DNA of 64,000 nucleotides from Dolomedes plantarius. Its lineage: Eukaryota; Arthropoda; Arachnida; Araneae; Dolomedidae. The position numbers were made by a program, and so were the translations under genes. Position 1 is the stretch's first letter; each line of letters begins with the position of its first letter. Positions 34,802 through 48,254 of this stretch are shown here, in pieces. The notes under the pieces were generated by a model. It worked only from the letters and a program-made list of their open reading frames with translations, ran no database searches and was not told where the DNA came from. The stretch is taken from contig OU015492.1 of NCBI GenBank assembly GCA_907164885.2, forward strand, positions 197,163,460-197,227,459, given 5' to 3'.

Positions 34802-35878
34802 TGTGATCAAAAAGTACCTGGAATGATGGCATAAAACAAAAGTTATCAATTTATTGGTCAAAATTTATTGCATCTCCTTCAAAGTGATCTCCTCCGACTG
34901 CAATGCACTTCTGCCAACTTTTTTTCCAATTATCAAAACATACCTTAAAGTAATTTTCGTGAACCCCTTTCCGAGTTCGTAGATAATTTTTTTGATCCAA
35001 TTAATGGACTCAAAACGGTCACCCCGAAGAGGCAATTTAAACCGTGAAATTTAAAAAAGTCATCCGGTGCTATATCAGGTCAATACGGAGCTTGTGGAGC
35101 CGTATTTGTTGAATGTTTAATTAAAAACTCACAAATAATAACTGCAATGTGATAAGGTGCATTATTGTGATACAAAACCCATGAGTTTTTTCGCCACCCT
35201 TCAAGTCGTTTTCGACGAAATACTTCACGCAAACGGCACAAAACACTTAAATAATAATATTAATGGACTATCTGGCCATTTGGTAAGAATTCAAAATGCA
35301 CAACACCATGACAATAAAAGAAAACAATCAACATTACCTTGATTTTTGAGCGACTTTGACGTGGTCTTTTCGGTCTTGCTTCACCTTTCTAGCACCATTC
35401 ACTTTATTGTTCAGCCATTTCTGTATCAAAAGCGTATATCCAAGTTTCATCACCGGCAATAATGTGTTTAGATGGGAATCGCCCTGAGAAAGCATTGTTT
35501 TTGGAACAAATTCAAAAGGTCTTGGAAAAACTCGAAAAGCGACGCGTCGCAACCCTAAATGATCTTTTAAAATTGCTTGACAGGAACCATATGTTGTAGG
35601 AACTTGTTCAATAATGTCAAATGACGATCACCAAGCACCAATTTTCTGACCTTATCGATATCTCAATCATTAATCGAAGAGGAGGATATACCAGATCGCG
35701 GATTATCTACGACGGATTCTCTACCATCTTTAAACTTTTTATACCAATCAAATACTGCTGTCTTTGATAAACAGTCTTCTTTAAAAGCTTTTTGCAACAT
35801 TTCAAATGTTTTTGTAGCAGAAATTATATTGCGAAAACAAAATTTAAGGCATGTTCTTCGCGCAATAAAATTCGGCAT
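34802..35878 (-). pseudogene. Mariner transposase, full-length but decayed
   Basis: The N-terminal frame (35878-35663, 71 codons) starts MPNFIARRTCLKFCFRN and includes FDWYKKFKDGRESVVDNPRS, the canonical mariner helix-turn-helix and linker. At the other end, in another frame, 34851-34925 reads WKKSWQKCIAVGGDHFEGD, the hallmark mariner C-terminus. The span of about 1.03 kb equals a full mariner gene, but many stops and shifts lie between. A plausible terminal repeat (CTGTGATCAAAAAGTACCTG) starts at 34802. I could not locate its partner beyond 35878. Confidence 0.8.
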
Positions 35879-38800
35879 TTCTGAAAATCAACAGAGTGAA
35901 AATTCTTATCTCATTTAAAAACTGTTAGAAGCCAGTGCCTTCTATCGGCATATTTTATTTATAAAAGTTCGCTATCCCTAACTTTAATTATATCCCGGCC
36001 AACTATACACAAATACAAAGCACCTAACAATATAAAACACCTGTCAATACCTTTTAATTTTAACATGTATCCTCGAATGTTAGCTTTTACCTGTGAAGTA
36101 CGTCGTACGAAAGTTCCGAACGACGTTTTTGTAAACAACGCCATGTTGGAAAATGACGTCACCGTCATTTTCCGGTAACAGTTAAACTCTCGTTGTATTT
36201 TCATTCGCTAAATGCAAATTATCGTGAATATTCAAATTTTCTGTCAATATTCTAATTTTCGTTGTAATTTTGTGGTAGTCTTCTTGAAATGTAACTGCAG
36301 CTGGTTAACCTTGAATTCTTGGACTAAGGAATGAAATCGTAGTTCAGCGGTGGTGTATCGCTGTTGTATCGGTCTTGTATAGATTTATTTTTGATACTTG
36401 TCATGGTATAGTCCTGTATCCTATTTGTTACTTAATTGTTTCTTTTTACCTGGATATGCAGCCGGTTAATGTACTTTTAAATGTTTTTAACCTTTAAAGT
36501 TAAATAATAACTTTATTTTTATCTTAAATTTGGTTTGGCTCAACTTCTTTTATTTTTTAACGATGTTGAAACTTAAGCTTTACCTTATGAGCCATTACCG
36601 TGCTCAGCACCACTGCACATAGAATACTGCTCGATTGGGTTTTCGATCTTCTCTATCGAGACCCTATTAAAATCAAATTTATTTTCCGACGATAAAATGA
36701 AGTAAATTCCTGACTATTGCCAGATGTTTATAGAAGTCGTAAAAGTGTTTGATAAAAGTTTGCAGACTGTATCTACTATTATGTACGATGTATCTACGAT
36801 GTATTTTAAATGAAGCATTCCGGACAGGCCCTTATTTTCCATTATGTCCAGTATGCCGGGGCCTAGAGGCCCCCGAATGTTTGGTCCCCCCCCCCCACAA
36901 TTTTTATTTAAAAAGAATCCCAATTCAATTTTTTTTAATTTTACCTTTTTTAATAGCAATTTTTTTATATATCCTTTCACATTTGATTGATAGGTTCATC
37001 ATATGCATAGTTATATATTTAGTTCATCATATGTATGTTATAGTGTATATAAGGGATTAAGTTTTTCTGGTTGCATTGTATTGGTGTTTTAATGATGAAG
37101 TTACTATGTTGTATTGCTTTTTGTTATTTGATAATGTTCTAGGCTTCTACGCTTCAAAATGGTGCTTTCACAATGATTCATTATTTTTTTTTGTGTGTGC
37201 GTCAATTTTGGAAATTTTACGACCACATCAGTGTTAGGGGGTCCCCCATCCCGAGTTGTGCCTATAGTCAAGAATTTTCTAAATCGGTCCCTGATTCCGG
37301 ATACATTTTGATCACAGTAGTAGAATTCTCTGAGTTAATTCCCTTCATTTCTATGTGAGAGACGACTCCATGTCATCTTTAATTTCAAACTCTGATATTA
37401 TGTATTAACACTGCTATGTTCTTCATTATGATTCAAGCTAATCTTTCTTTCTTCATGACTTGTTTCATTTGCTTAAGTTTACAAATTACAGACTCATGCT
37501 ATGCATGAAACTATGCCAAAAACTGGTAATTTATAGCCTGGCGTTCATAATGTTTTTTTATATGTGACTCTGAAAAAATGAGGTGAATAAACGTACTTTT
37601 TGCCCGATAAACTTATTGGTATTTGCTAAAAACGAAACTACAGCTTTCGTACAATACGATTTCATACTTCCTTTATGTTCTACGCTCAAGGATAAATGAC
37701 TGACAAGTTTGTTTTTTTGAAAGAGCATAGAAAAAATTTTACGAATAACCAACACCCCAATAACTAAATATTTCTTTCGAAGGTAAAAATGACGATTTAA
37801 TACTTATGTTTGAAATCCTCACAATGGCGATGATTGCAGACATCGATATTCCCTTTTTCAATGTCCGTTCTAAATAGATAATTCTCTTGGAAAGAAACTC
37901 TCCGAAATTACAGTAAATCCAACGTAACGTAATAGAAAAAAATAAGGGGATCTTTTTTCCTACCGGGTGTCTGGTGTATTTACTAAAATTCATGAAAAGG
38001 AATTGAAAACTTTCCTATTCAAAGAAATTCCTTTTGTTACGCAGTGATCCGCCTGAAACTATTTTCCTGTAAAGAACTTGGGAGAAAATCAATATAAACA
38101 AGGATGACAAGGTAAGTAGGGGGAAGGGGGATGGAAAACTGAAGAATTTCGTTCTTTATAGTTAAAATAAGATGTGAAAATCTGGAGAGAAGCGAGTCAA
38201 ATAAGTGAGTTAATTGTTTGAAAGTTTCTTAATGATATGGATAAAATGACAGTGACATTTTGGAAGGTCTCCCTGAAAGTTAACTGTTCATGAGAGTTAA
38301 GAGGAAAGAATTGTCTTTAGCAAAATCCGAAACGTGCATAATGATTATTCATAAGATCATGATTTATGCACGTTATTAATTACACGTAATTAACATGCTC
38401 GAACTTAAGTTTAAAAGGTATGCATATTCAGCGACAGTCATTATAAAATGTCCCTTGGGGCAATGCAAAAGTACGTGAACTGTGTGTTGTATATAAGTAG
38501 AACAAGTTGTCATGGTAAAATGGGATTATCTATTAATTAACAGTAAGAGTATGTGCACCATGTTTCCTTGTAAACTTTATTTTGACTTTAATATGTAAAC
38601 TGACAATTATGTCCACTAACAACGCAAAAAAAATGCTACTATCGACAGTGGAATACTGTTGTAACCTTATTACCCCCTATTAAGTTTAAAGTAATGATTA
38701 CACAAGTAATTAAGTTAGATAATGAATACATAAAAACTTTAGTGAATAAAGAAGATCGTATTGTGGTCTAAAGAACAACCCAAGTTCAGTCATGTTCTGA

Positions 38801-39159
38801 TACGTGTGAGGGAGGAACAAATAATTGACAGGCACAAATGACAGGTAAAAACATATTTATTCATTATAAGGAGTAAAAGAGAACTTATTTTAAACAAAAC
38901 AATAACAACATTTTAACTATTCCCCCCAAAAAATATATAATTCTAAAACTTAAGCCTCAAAGGCAAACATAAACGAGAGTATGCAAACAGACCTACATTA
39001 ATTTCATGACACTTCTAGATTATATTATATTTAAAAAGTTAAAACGTCAAGTTTCCATCTTATGGATTTGAATAGATCAAAAATGATAAAAATTGGCAAA
39101 GATCTCACCGACTCGATGACACTTGACAATAGATGACAAGACTCCCGGTGGCACAAATC
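35879..39159. other. Long stretch without a recognised gene
   Basis: Open frames are short, including a hydrophobic 103-codon frame at 36749-37060 that reads through an AT-rich segment. A C-rich patch lies near 36826-36898. The hairpin at 36148-36173 is listed separately. The segment just before the satellite (about 38850-39100) is A-rich and low in complexity. Confidence 0.45.
36148..36173. other. Perfect hairpin containing TGACGTCA
   Basis: GGAAAATGACG pairs perfectly with CGTCATTTTCC around a 4-base loop TCAC. The left arm and loop contain TGACGTCA, the consensus binding site of CREB/ATF proteins. Just upstream, CGTCGT (36110) and ACGACG (about 36119-36124) form another short inverted pair. 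Function unknown. Confidence 0.7.
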
Positions 39160-42100
39160 TCGATGACGGTAGCTGAGCGTTGCTTGCTGTAGGCTGGACA
39201 TCACGCAGTGGCACGCATCACGATGGTAACTGCCTAACGAAAAGAGACTTGTCTGGCCGCACCCGGCAAAATTATTTGGTAAATAAAAATCGTTGTAGGG
39301 CGACCCTTTAGCAGCACGGGATTTTCGTTACTGCAGGTGAGGTCACTTAGCGCAGACCGAAACCAATACTCCACCCTCACGACCTAGATGATGGTAGTAG
39401 AGCGTGGCTTTCTGAAGGCTGGCTATCACACATTGGCACGCATCACGATGGTAACTGCCTAACGCAGAGAGACTTGTCTGGCCGCACTCGGCAAAATCAT
39501 TTGGTAAATAAAAACGTTGTAGTGTGACCCTTTAGCAGCACGGGATTTTCGTTACTGCAGGTGAGATCACTTAGCGCAGACCGAAACCGATACTCCGCCC
39601 TCACGTCCTAGAATGATGGTAGCAGAGCGTGGCTTTCTGAAGGCTGGCTATCACACATTGGCACGCATCACGATGGTAACTGCCTAACGCAGAGAGACTT
39701 GTCTGGCCGCACTCGGCAAAATCATTTGGTAAATAAAAACGTTGTAGGGTGACCCTTTAGCAGCACGGAATTTTCGTTACTGCAGGTGAGATCACTTAGC
39801 GCAGACCGAAACCGATACTCCGCCCTCACGTCCTAGTTGATGGTAGTAGAGCGTGGCTTTCTGAAGGCTGGCTATCACACATTGGCACGCATTACGATTG
39901 TAACTGCCTAACGCAGAGAGACTTGTCTGGCCGCACTCGGCAAAATCATTTGGTAAATAAAAACGTTGTAGTGTGACCCTTTAGCAGCACGGGATTTTCG
40001 TTACTGCAGGTGAGATCACTTAGCGCAGACCGAAACCGATACTCCGCCCTCACGTCCTAGAATGATGGTAGCATAGCGTGGCTTTCTGAAGGCTGGCTAT
40101 CACACATTGGCACGCATCACGATGGTAACTGCCTAACGCAGAGAGACTTGTCTGGCCGCACTCGGCAAAATCATTTGGTAAATAAAAACGTTGTAGGGTG
40201 ACCCTTTAGCAGCACGGAATTTTCGTTACTGCAGGTGAGATCACTTAGCGCAGACCGAAACCGATACTCCGCCCTCACGTCCTAGAATGATGGTAGCATA
40301 GCGTGGCTTTCTGAAGGCTGGCTATCACACATTGGCACACATCACGATGGTAACTGTCTAACGCAGAGAGACTTGTCTGGCCGCACTCGGCAAAATCATT
40401 TGGTAAATAAAAACGTTGTAGGGTGACCCTTTAGCAGCACGGAATTTTCGTTACTGCAGGTGAGATCACTTAGCGCAGACCGAAACCGATACTCCGCCCT
40501 CACGTCCTAGATGATGGTAGCAGAGCGTGGCTTTCTGAAGGCTGGCTATCACACATTGGCACGCATTACGATTGTAACTGCCTAACGCAGAGAGACTTGT
40601 CTGGCCGCACTCGGAAAAATCATTTGGTAAATAAAAACGTTGTAGGGCGACCCTTTAGCAGCACGGAATTTTCGTTACTGCAGGTGAGGTCACTTAGCGC
40701 AGACCGAAACCGATACTCCGCCTTTACATCCTAGATGATGGTAGCAGAGCGTGGCTTTCTGAAGGCTGGCTATCACACATTGGCACGTATCACGATGGTA
40801 ACTGGCTAACGCAGAGAGACTTGTCTGGCCGCACTCGGAAAAATCATTTGGTAAATAAAAACGTTGTAGGGCGACCCTTTAGCAGCACGGAATTTTCGTT
40901 ACTGCAGGTGAGGTCACTTAGCGCAGACCGAAACCGATACTCCGCCCTCACGTCCTAGTTATGGTAGCAGAGCGTGGCTTTCTGGAGGCTGGCTATCACA
41001 CATTGGCACGCATCACGATGGTAACTGCCTAACGCAGAGAGACTTGTCTGGCCGCACTCGGCAAAATCATTTGGTAAATAAAAACGTTGTAGGGTGACCC
41101 TTTAGCAGCACGGAATTTTCGTTACTGCAGGTGAGGTCACTTAGCGCAGACCGAAACCGATACTCCGCCCTCACGTCCTAGTTATGGTAGCAGAGCGTGG
41201 CTTTCTGGAGGCTGGCTATCACACATTGGCACGCATCACGATGGTAACTGGCTAACGCAGAGAGACTTGTCTGGCCGCACTCGGCAAAATCATTTGGTAA
41301 ATAAAAACGTTGTAGGGTGACCCTTTAGCAGCACGGGATTTTCGTTACTGCAGGTGAGGTCACTTAGCGCAGACCGAAACCGATACTCCGCCCTCACGTC
41401 CTAGTTATGGTAGCAGAGCGTTGCTTTCTGAAGGCTGGCTATCACACATTGGCACGCATCACGATGGTAACTGCCTAACGCAGAGAGACTTGTCTGGCCG
41501 CACTCGGCAAAATCATTTGGAAAATAAAAACGTTGTAGGGTGACCCTTTAGCAGCACGGAATTTTCGTTACTGCAGGTGAGGTCACTTAGCGCAGACCGA
41601 AACCGATACTCCGCCCTCACGTCCTAGTTATGGTAGCAGAGCGTGGCTTTCTGGAGGCTGGCTATCACACATTGGCACGCATCACGATGGTAACTGCCTA
41701 ACGCAGAGAGACTTGTCTGGCCGCACTCGGCAAAATCATTTGGTAAATAAAAACGTTGTAGGGTGACCCTTTAGCAGCACGGGATTTTCGTTACTGCAGG
41801 TGAGGTCACTTAGCGCAGACCGAAACCGATACTCCGCCCTCACGTCCTAGTTATGGTAGCAGAGCGTGGCTTTCTGAAGGCTGGCTATCACACATTGGCA
41901 CGCATCACGATGGTAACTGCCTAACGCAGAGAGACTTGTCTGGCCGCACTCGGCAAAATCATTTGGTAAATAAAAACGTTGTAGGGTGACCCTTTAGCAG
42001 CACGGAATTTTCGTTACTGCAGGTGAGGTCACTTAGCGCAGACCGAAACCGATACTCCGCCCTCACGTCCTAGTTATGGTAGCAGAGCGTGGCTTTCTGG

Positions 42101-43853
42101 AGGCTGGCTATCACACATTGGCACGCATCACGATGGTAACTGGCTAACGCAGAGAGACTTGTCTGGCCGCACTCGGCAAAATCATTTGGTAAATAAAAAC
42201 GTTGTAGGGTGACCCTTTAGCAGCACGGGATTTTCGTTACTGCAGGTGAGGTCACTTAGCGCAGACCGAAACCGATACTCCGCCCTCACGTCCTAGTTAT
42301 GGTAGCAGAGCGTTGCTTTCTGAAGGCTGGCTATCACACATTGGCACGCATCACGATGGTAACTGCCTAACGCAGAGAGACTTGTCTGGCCGCACTCGGC
42401 AAAATCATTTGGTAAATAAAAACGTTGTAGGGTGACCCTTTAGCAGCACTGAATTTTCGTTACTGCAGGTGAGGTCACTTAGCGCAGACCGAAACCGATA
42501 CTCCGCCCTCACGTCCTAGTTATGGTAGCAGAGCGTGGCTTTCTGGAGGCTGGCTATCACACATTGGCACGCATCACGATGGTAACTGCCTAACGCAGAG
42601 AGACTTGTCTGGCCGCACTCGGCAAAATCATTTGGTAAATAAAAACGTTGTAGGGTGACCCTTTAGCAGCACGGGATTTTCGTTACTGCAGGTGAGGTCA
42701 CTTAGCGCAGACCGAAACCGATACTCCGCCCTCACGTCCTAGTTATGGTAGCAGAGCGTTGCTTTCTGGAGGCTGGCTATCACACATTGGCACGCATCAC
42801 GATGGTAACTGCCTAACGCAGAGAGACTTGTCTGGCCGCACTCGGCAAAATCATTTGGTAAATAAAAACGTTGTAGGGTGACCCTTTAGCAGCACGGAAT
42901 TTTCGTTACTGCAGGTGAGGTCACTTAGCGCAGACCGAAACCGATACTCCGCCCTCACGTCCTAGTTATGGTAGCAGAGCGTGGCTTTCTGGAGGCTGGC
43001 TATCACACATTGGCACGCATCACGATGGTAACTGCCTAACGCAGAGAGACTTGTCTGGCCGCACTCGGCAAAATCATTTGGTAAATAAAAACGTTGTAGG
43101 GTGACCCTTTAGCAGCACGGGATTTTCGTTACTGCAGGTGAGGTCACTTAGCGCAGACCGAAACCGATACTCCGCCCTCACGTCCTAGTTATGGTAGCAG
43201 AGCGTTGCTTTCTGAAGGCTGGCTATCACACATTGGCACGCATCACGATGGTAACTGCCTAACGCAGAGAGACTTGTCTGGCCGCACTCGGCAAAATCAT
43301 TTGGTAAATAAAAACGTTGTAGGGTGACCCTTTAGCAGCACGGAATTTTCGTTACTGCAGGTGAGGTCACTTAGCGCAGACCGAAACCGATACTCCGCCC
43401 TCACGTCCTAGTTATGGTAGCAGAGCGTGGCTTTCTGGAGGCTGGCTATCACACATTGGCACGCATCACGATGGTAACTGCCTAACGCAGAGAGACTTGT
43501 CTGGCCGCACTCGGCAAAATCATTTGGTAAATAAAAACGTTGTAGGGTGACCCTTTAGCAGCACGGGATTTTCGTTACTGCAGGTGAGGTCACTTAGCGC
43601 AGACCGAAACCGATACTCCGCCTTTTCGTCCTAGATGATGGTAGCAGAGCGTGGCTTTCTGAAGGCTGGCTATCACACATTGGCACGCATCACGATGGTA
43701 ACTGCCTAACGCAGAGAGACTTGTCTGGTCGCACTCGGCAAAATCATTTGGTAAATAAAAACGTTGCAGGGCGACCCTTTAGCAGCACGGGATTTTCGTT
43801 ACTGCAGGTGAGGTCACTTAGCGCAGATCGAAACCGATACTCCGCTCTCACGT
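39160..43853 (+). repeat. Satellite array, about 21 units of about 224 bp, with higher-order structure
   Basis: Units are marked by GGCTATCACACATTGGCACG recurring every 223-226 bp (for example 39648, 39872, 40320, 40544). Each contains CGCAGAGAGACTTGTCTGG, AATAAAAACGTTGTAG, CAGCACGGRATTTTCGTTAC and GCGCAGACCGAAACCGATAC. The first unit (39160-39390) and last (43620-43853) are more diverged than the middle. From about 40940 the GGGATT and GGAATT variants alternate strictly over 12 units, giving a dimer of about 448 bp. Additional variants give a tetramer of about 895 bp. Unit length is not a multiple of three and stops occur in all frames, so it is non-coding. This is a satellite pattern formed by unequal exchange. 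Confidence 0.95.
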
Positions 43854-45339
43854 CTTTTTCTTTCTGCCTGGACGCCGGGGACCAAAACCCCTTCCAACAA
43901 AGCTAATCTTCCTCCAACGGCCCTAGGTCACTCGTCCCCCTTTCAAAAACCCAGCGCACCCCCATATAAGGGTGGGAGGTTCACTCAAAAAAAAACTCCG
44001 CGTACACTCAACAACATCGCCTCTCCGTAAAGAGTTCCTCCCAAAATGGCGAAAAAAACACCCGCGCAGTGATACAGGATGAGTCAGAACAAGGTGTCCT
44101 ACCAACACCACCCCCCTCGCTTTCCCCGGCAGGGTCAGGGAGCTGGGCTAAAAATAGAACGCAAAAATGTGCAGAATTCCTTAAAATGTAGCAAAAATTG
44201 GGGAGATTCGTGAGTAAAGCTAAGTCGGAGATAAATTTACCAAACATTACAGACAATACATTAAAACGGCAAATTACAGCTGGATTTTTTTTACCACGTT
44301 AATGAATACAGAGTAAAAACATAGGATACTCTAATATTATAACAGGCCATTATACAAATTTAAAAAGAATAGTGAATTAAATAATAGATAAAATACACTT
44401 ATTCACTTAAAGAAAACATATGATCTCACACATCATACCCGTGACGAAGGATACCGCAGCGAGAGAAAAAAAACATAGCACCGCAAAAGCTTATCAGTAC
44501 AAGGCGTTTATGACACACAAATGATCTTCTTAATCATTAACGTAATTAAAATTACATAATTGCCAGAAATTTAATTAAAATTCAGGCTGACCCGAAATTA
44601 AAGTTTAATAGAGATTAACAGAACACTAATGCTAAGATATTAAAGAGATACAGGAAATTAACAATAGCAAGATAGTTAATAAAATTAGCTGCTATCTACC
44701 ATAATTAAATATATTTAATTATTTTACACATTTAATGAAAAAATGAACAAACAAAAAAAAAGGGAAGAAGAAAAAGTTTAAAACAAGTTAATATCAAATT
44801 CAAACTTTTAGGTTTAAAGTTGTCACAGTCCAGGGTTGCCGAGCAAGTTAAATACTTAGATTAAGACTTAAGTTTAAAGTAAACCAAAGTTAATTTTTTA
44901 AAGAATATTCATCTCAACTTAATGTTGATGATGAGTAAGCATCTTCCAACTAATTAAAGAGATAAAACTAAAAGTTACTAGCCTTGATTAGTTTTTAATT
45001 AGCTAATTAATAAAGAGCACCACCACAATACAGGACTAATCTTAATTTCTGAAAACCTAATGGACACGTTTTACACTTTTATGTTATATGACAAAAATTT
45101 GAAAAACGTGATACTGGAATAGTGTCATAATTTTTTTCACAAAATCAATCTTTATTCCGCGGCAGTGAAAGACGTTTATTCCAAAACGTTAAAATTAGCA
45201 TTCACTCCAGATTTATCCTATCGCAAAAGTCAGCATTTTTTTTTCTCTTCTTTTGGCACTTGTTTCTCTAACATTCGCCCATTCCACACCATGAATTTCT
45301 TGGTTTCCTTATTATGAGAGATTGTATATGTGTAATTTA
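43854..45339. other. Unassigned sequence after the satellite
   Basis: About 43860-44150 is GC-richer, with a C-rich block and a TATAAG motif near 43965, and may be a fragment of an unclassified element. The remainder is AT-rich with no recognisable gene. Confidence 0.4.
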
Positions 45340-45700
45340 CCTACGGGTGGGAAAGGGCGACAACGTGATGGACAAGCGTTAATGGCCATACGTCCGAGTT
45401 TGTGTTCTTCGGTGAGCTGTTTCAGAACCATCTTGAAAGACTTTATGAAAACAAAGCCTGATATGGATAATGTCATATGCAGGATCATGGATAATGTCAT
45501 ATGCAGGATCATGGATAATTTACATATTATTTGCCACTTCATCAATAGTCACGCGTCGACTTGTCAGAATGATCTTCGACGTTGTCATCATTGCTAGATG
45601 TGGATAGGTATCCTGGTCTTTTTATGCCCTTCACGATTGTCCTACCACTTTTGAACTTTTCAATCCATTCGTATGCACTTCGCTTTGGCAAAAGTCCGTC
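45340..45700 (-). pseudogene. Mariner transposase N-terminal half, decayed
   Basis: Reading on the minus strand, LLPKRSAYEWIEKFKSGRT matches the mariner helix-turn-helix. After a short loss of similarity another frame reads KMVLKQLTEEHKLGRM, which resembles the 'WVPHxLTEEHKxxR' linker just before the catalytic domain. A 24-bp duplication (45466-45513) interrupts the region between them. No catalytic core follows. Resembles SETMAR-type mariners. Confidence 0.65.
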
Positions 45701-47687
45701 CTCATACTGTACTTAAATTTCTCGGTGTATTTCGGCTCTCCTGATACACTAGAACCAGATACTCAGACCAGAAAATGCGGATCACACAAGGCTGTTCATC
45801 TTTAGTGCAAACAAAGAGTGACGTGGACATGTTCACTGTTCAACAACAGTAAAACGAACTGAGCGATGAAGGTCAAACATTCGATAAACGACGATAAGGG
45901 CAGGTACTCTCGACCTGCGCGCGCAAAAAGCAGAACAGCCAACCGACAGATGACTTCAGCGAAAGTGAGGTTACTTTTTGGCTTATTCTCGTATGTTTTG
46001 TAATAATTAGCATAATTACGTAAAATTGAATAAAAACTCCAGATTAGTTGAGAGTCAACGTTTAGAGGTATGTTGGCTGCTCGTTAGGGAAACATTGTTC
46101 CCTAGGGAGCTCATTAGGGTTAAAATTGTTAATTATAGGTGTGCAGATGTCTCTGTCGGACTCGGTTCCTCGCTTTTGTCGTACCGGAGTTTTGGAGGGG
46201 GATTGCTGTAGCACGACCGGCCTTCAGTTTGTTCGTATGCCTTTTGGTTGGTCAAGTTCAGTATGAATTATTATGAGAGATCCATAAAGGTAAACCAACA
46301 TCACTCCTTATGAGGTAAATCCCAAGGACATCCATTCCTTAGTCAACATTCTAACCTGGTACAATTTCTATCAGTCTGTTCTATTTTTTTTTCCTTGATA
46401 TATTTCAAAATGTATAAATACATTTTCAGTTGATAATTATCAATGCTCAGTTTTGGTAGAAAAACGTTCTTGCCAATAGCATAGTCAAAAAGCAAGAAAT
46501 ACCAAACAAATTCCCTTCAGATGCTATTGGGGGGGGGGCGTTATAAAGCGAGGGAAATTTTGCGTAATATAAGATTTTTTAATAGGGTATGTCGACACAA
46601 AATTATTTCGTAATGGTATTTAAAAGATTTTAAACTTTTAGTTAAAATATTGTTCTTTGCTAAACGTCTATCTAGAGAATTGTATATTCTTTTGTTTATG
46701 AGCAGTTCTTTGTTCGTAGAATAAAGTGCTCCTTTTCGTCTAAAAATAATACTCGTTATGTGTTTCCGCTCGCGAAAAGTATGTGCTTACAGTCAAAACA
46801 GACAACATTGGAATATTAATTCTTCTTCCTCGTGCACAATCCTTTTAAATCATTGTCTGCGTGACATTACAATCCAGCCTTTTGTTTTAAATTTATGGGA
46901 TACATATACAGTGGGTAGAAGAAGTATTTGCACACAGAGGATTTTACGATATATCTGCAAGGAAATAAAATGCCTGACAGAATTAAACAACAAAACAGGT
47001 TTTTATATCTTCAGAAAACCGTTTCCTGGAAAAAAACTGTGAAATAATATAGGATTTACAAAGGTATTAGAAGTAGAAAGAGTATTCGCACACATTTGGT
47101 TTTCGGTTGCTCATGTTACTTAAATTACGGGTCAGTTTCTTAAATTATGGTTATTTAGTATAATAATCCATTGGCCACTAAGGCACCTATAGAAACGAAC
47201 AGGGGGATTTCCTTCATCGAAGAGGTGCTAAACTGTTTCAGCCTAAGTGCTCCAAGATGTCCTACCATTTTGAAAAACTACATATAAAACAAATGATGAA
47301 TGTGGAGTATCAATTAACTACGGGACAGAATAAAGACAAAGAAATAGAGCGAGGAAGATCTAGTTGATATTCCAGACAGACCACGCAATGACACAGCAGA
47401 CCTCTTCCGGTTATTGACTGAGCATGATGGCTCAGGAGAACATATATATCGAATAGGTATGCATGACTTTTCTTATTGTCGTCTCTATGGTTCGAGAGAG
47501 CCCATGAACAGAACCCGATGTACCGCTGTAGTGCACTCAATAGATATGACTCATAGATTGCAAGGTACTGACGAGCTAAAAAGCTACTAGGGCGATGACT
47601 TCGATCTTTTTTCCCATGTTGACTGTTCTTTGGCCTAGAGTTCCTTTTGTTATAATATTCCCCCGCCGTCAGAAATAAAAAACAAAA
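45701..47687. other. Unassigned sequence with a possible Tc1-type end
   Basis: CAGTGGGTAGAAGAAGTATT at 46911 followed by TGCACAC looks like the end of a Tc1 element, and a related AGTAGAAAGAGTATTCGCACAC lies at about 47068-47089 in the same orientation. These may belong to the decayed transposase at 47688-48254. A 9-base G run lies near 46530. No gene recognised. Confidence 0.35.
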
Positions 47688-48254
47688 GTATGCAATCCAT
47701 TGGCCTCGATAATAGTTTGGAGTCTAATCTCCTCTGAAAACTAGAATTTGAGTTGTTTCATCAGCTATTTTGGCCCATTCAGTTTCGATTGCTAATTCTG
47801 GATTGTGCTTCCAACGTGACGCATTTGAACTTTTGAGTCCAGGATGTTGCTTAAATTTTCTATAACATTAATATCAGAACACTGGACAGGTGTAATTAAT
47901 CTTCTTTTGACATTAAATTGCTACCATTCTCAAGTAATATGAGTAGTCTATTTAGGATAATTATGCTGCAGGAAATAATTAGTGTTTTTAATTCCCAGAT
48001 CTAAGGCACTAAGCAGCAAATTATGTCATAAAATGGCAATATATTGCCTTGCTTTCATATTTCCTTTAATAAAGTGCAAGTCAACAATTCCAGAATATAA
48101 CATGCACCAGAACAGCATAATACAACCTCCACTATACTATAGGTGAAATGTTCTTTGGTTCCATCTCTATTAGGGTGACTACAAATTGTTTTACGGACAT
48201 CTGATCCAAAACTTTTCCTCTCCTCAGTAAATAATACATTTTTCCAAAAATCAG
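47688..48254 (-). pseudogene. Tc1-type transposase, heavily decayed
   Basis: Across several minus-strand frames, pieces appear in the correct order: FTEERKSFGSD (the first catalytic block, with Asp replaced by Glu), DLHFIKGNMKARQYIAIL, a degraded second block (FLQHNYPK, Asp lost), CSDINVIENLSNILDSKVQM (third block, Glu retained), and IIEANGLHT at the C-terminus. Many stops and shifts. A 5' continuation toward 48500 is possible. Confidence 0.7.

Noticed and set aside
35959..36204. 81-codon frame upstream of the mariner pseudogene
   Set aside because: No transposase motif. It contains the 36148-36173 hairpin and is probably a chance frame.
36749..37060. 103-codon membrane protein
   Set aside because: Hydrophobicity comes from T-rich DNA, and there is no start context, neighbour or family resemblance.
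39160..43853. CRISPR-like regular repeats
   Set aside because: The whole 224-bp unit is repeated, with no unique spacers between short repeats, and the genome is clearly eukaryotic. It is a satellite.
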